From: an uncultured Clostridia bacterium
Lineage (GTDB): Bacteria; Bacillota; Clostridia; Oscillospirales; CAG-272
NCBI GenBank assembly: GCA_904502015.1
Contig: CAJGEA010000079.1
Location: 1-8,457, forward strand
DNA: 8,457 bases
Reading direction: 5' to 3'
Shown: positions 6,344-8,457 of the stretch, piece by piece
Position numbering within the stretch: the stretch's first letter is position 1
Layout of the letters: every line of letters begins with the position of its first letter
Notes under the pieces: model-generated
The model's input: only the letters and a program-made list of their open reading frames with translations
Databases searched by the model: none
What the model was told of the DNA's origin: nothing
Made by a program: the position numbers and the translations under genes

Positions 6344-6359
6344 CATAGAAAGGAATCGT

Positions 6360-8186
<1,827 letters not shown>

Positions 8187-8198
8187 GGGCGCGAGTTC

Positions 8199-8249
8199 GC
8201 AGGGGTTTCACCCCTGCACCCCACCAAACTTTCTTGAAAGAAAGTTTGG
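8199..8249. repeat. Two strong hairpins downstream of lepA, possible terminator or mRNA end
   Basis: GCAGGGGT/ACCCCTGC (8199-8217, loop TTC, 8 bp) begins 13 bases after the lepA stop. It is followed by CCAAACTTTC/GAAAGTTTGG (8224-8249, 10 bp, extendable to 12 bp through TT/AA). Neither is followed at once by a T run, so they are not textbook intrinsic terminators. They run into an A/T-rich stretch (8250-8286) and then the 8296-8384 element, and look like parts of one composite intergenic repeat. Confidence 0.65.
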
Positions 8250-8295
8250 ATCAAAGAACTTTAATAAAAATTTCTCAAGATTTTTTGAAGGGGGT

Positions 8296-8384
8296 CTGGG
8301 GGAAACTTCGCAATATTTGCCGCAGGCAAATTTGCACCGAGCGCCGCTGGCGGCGCGAGGAGGCTTGCAAGAAGTTTCCCCCAG
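8296..8384. repeat. Branched inverted-repeat element with two internal hairpins
   Basis: The outer arms CTGGGGGAAACTTC (8296-8309) and its exact complement (8371-8384) form 14 bp; a 2-nt bulge (8369-8370) is followed by 4 more pairs (GCAA 8310-8313 with TTGC 8365-8368). Inside are ATTTGCC/GGCAAAT (8315-8331, loop GCA) and GCGCCGC/GCGGCGC (8341-8356, loop TG). A transcript or extruded DNA strand would form a three-way junction. Downstream TTTCGTTCTT (8385-8394) is T-rich enough that the element may also end transcription. There is no open frame; it looks like a non-coding mobile or REP-like repeat. Confidence 0.72.
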
Positions 8385-8457
8385 TTTCGTTCTTACTCAC
8401 GTCATATTGTAAACTTTATGAATATTTCTGCGGCTATCCCTTGATTTTGCGCGAAAA

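Noticed and set aside
6249..6359. 37-codon N-terminal extension of LepA
   Set aside because: It would start in the -35 box and cover the promoter and leader; homologues begin at 6360, where a ribosome binding site is present.
8400..8457. Promoter or start of a gene after lepA
   Set aside because: AT-rich segments exist, but no paired -35/-10 boxes or start with a binding site could be supported before the window ends.

Overview
The window looks like chromosome from a Gram-positive, gut-type Clostridia bacterium (Bacillota, probably Oscillospiraceae or a relative). The signs are strong AGGAGG-type ribosome binding sites, TTGACA-N17-TATAAT promoters, a lipoprotein, a large secreted mannosidase with FIVAR and discoidin modules, and hairpin-rich intergenic repeats. 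This placement is inference; no 16S or other decisive marker is present.

Layout. Positions 1-4336 (minus strand) hold the N-terminal 1445 codons of a very large secreted glycoside hydrolase family 92 enzyme (alpha-mannosidase family), cut off by the left window edge. Its promoter is a perfect consensus at 4365-4393; the rest of the gap up to 4539 holds nothing I recognise. Upstream, on the same strand, are a 241-residue lipoprotein of unknown function (4540-5265) and a 90-residue protein with two CxxC pairs (5349-5621). Each has its own promoter and a strong ribosome binding site. I see no convincing terminator between these three genes, so read-through in the order small protein, lipoprotein, mannosidase is possible.

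Positions 5622-6359 carry no protein gene but are dense in signals: the promoter of the small protein; a hairpin array with GATGATAT-like spacers inside an 11-bp inverted repeat (5693-5801); a terminator; a tRNA-Ser 3'-end remnant fused to a structured repeat (5835-5947); a second terminator; an intact tRNA-Ser(GGA) gene (6000-6091, minus) with its promoter; and then the divergent lepA promoter and leader.

Positions 6360-8186 (plus strand) encode the complete translation factor LepA (EF4). It is visibly more GC-rich, with C/G-ending codons, than the mannosidase and lipoprotein genes. Downstream, 8199-8384 is a chain of hairpins ending in an 89-bp branched inverted-repeat element, one module of which matches the repeat beside the tRNA remnant. 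The last ~70 bases (8385-8457) show no gene I can support.

The window pairs housekeeping functions (tRNA-Ser, LepA) with an accessory glycan-degradation gene. I found no evidence of a defence system, phage, transposase or CRISPR array. The most unusual material is the structured intergenic repeat DNA.
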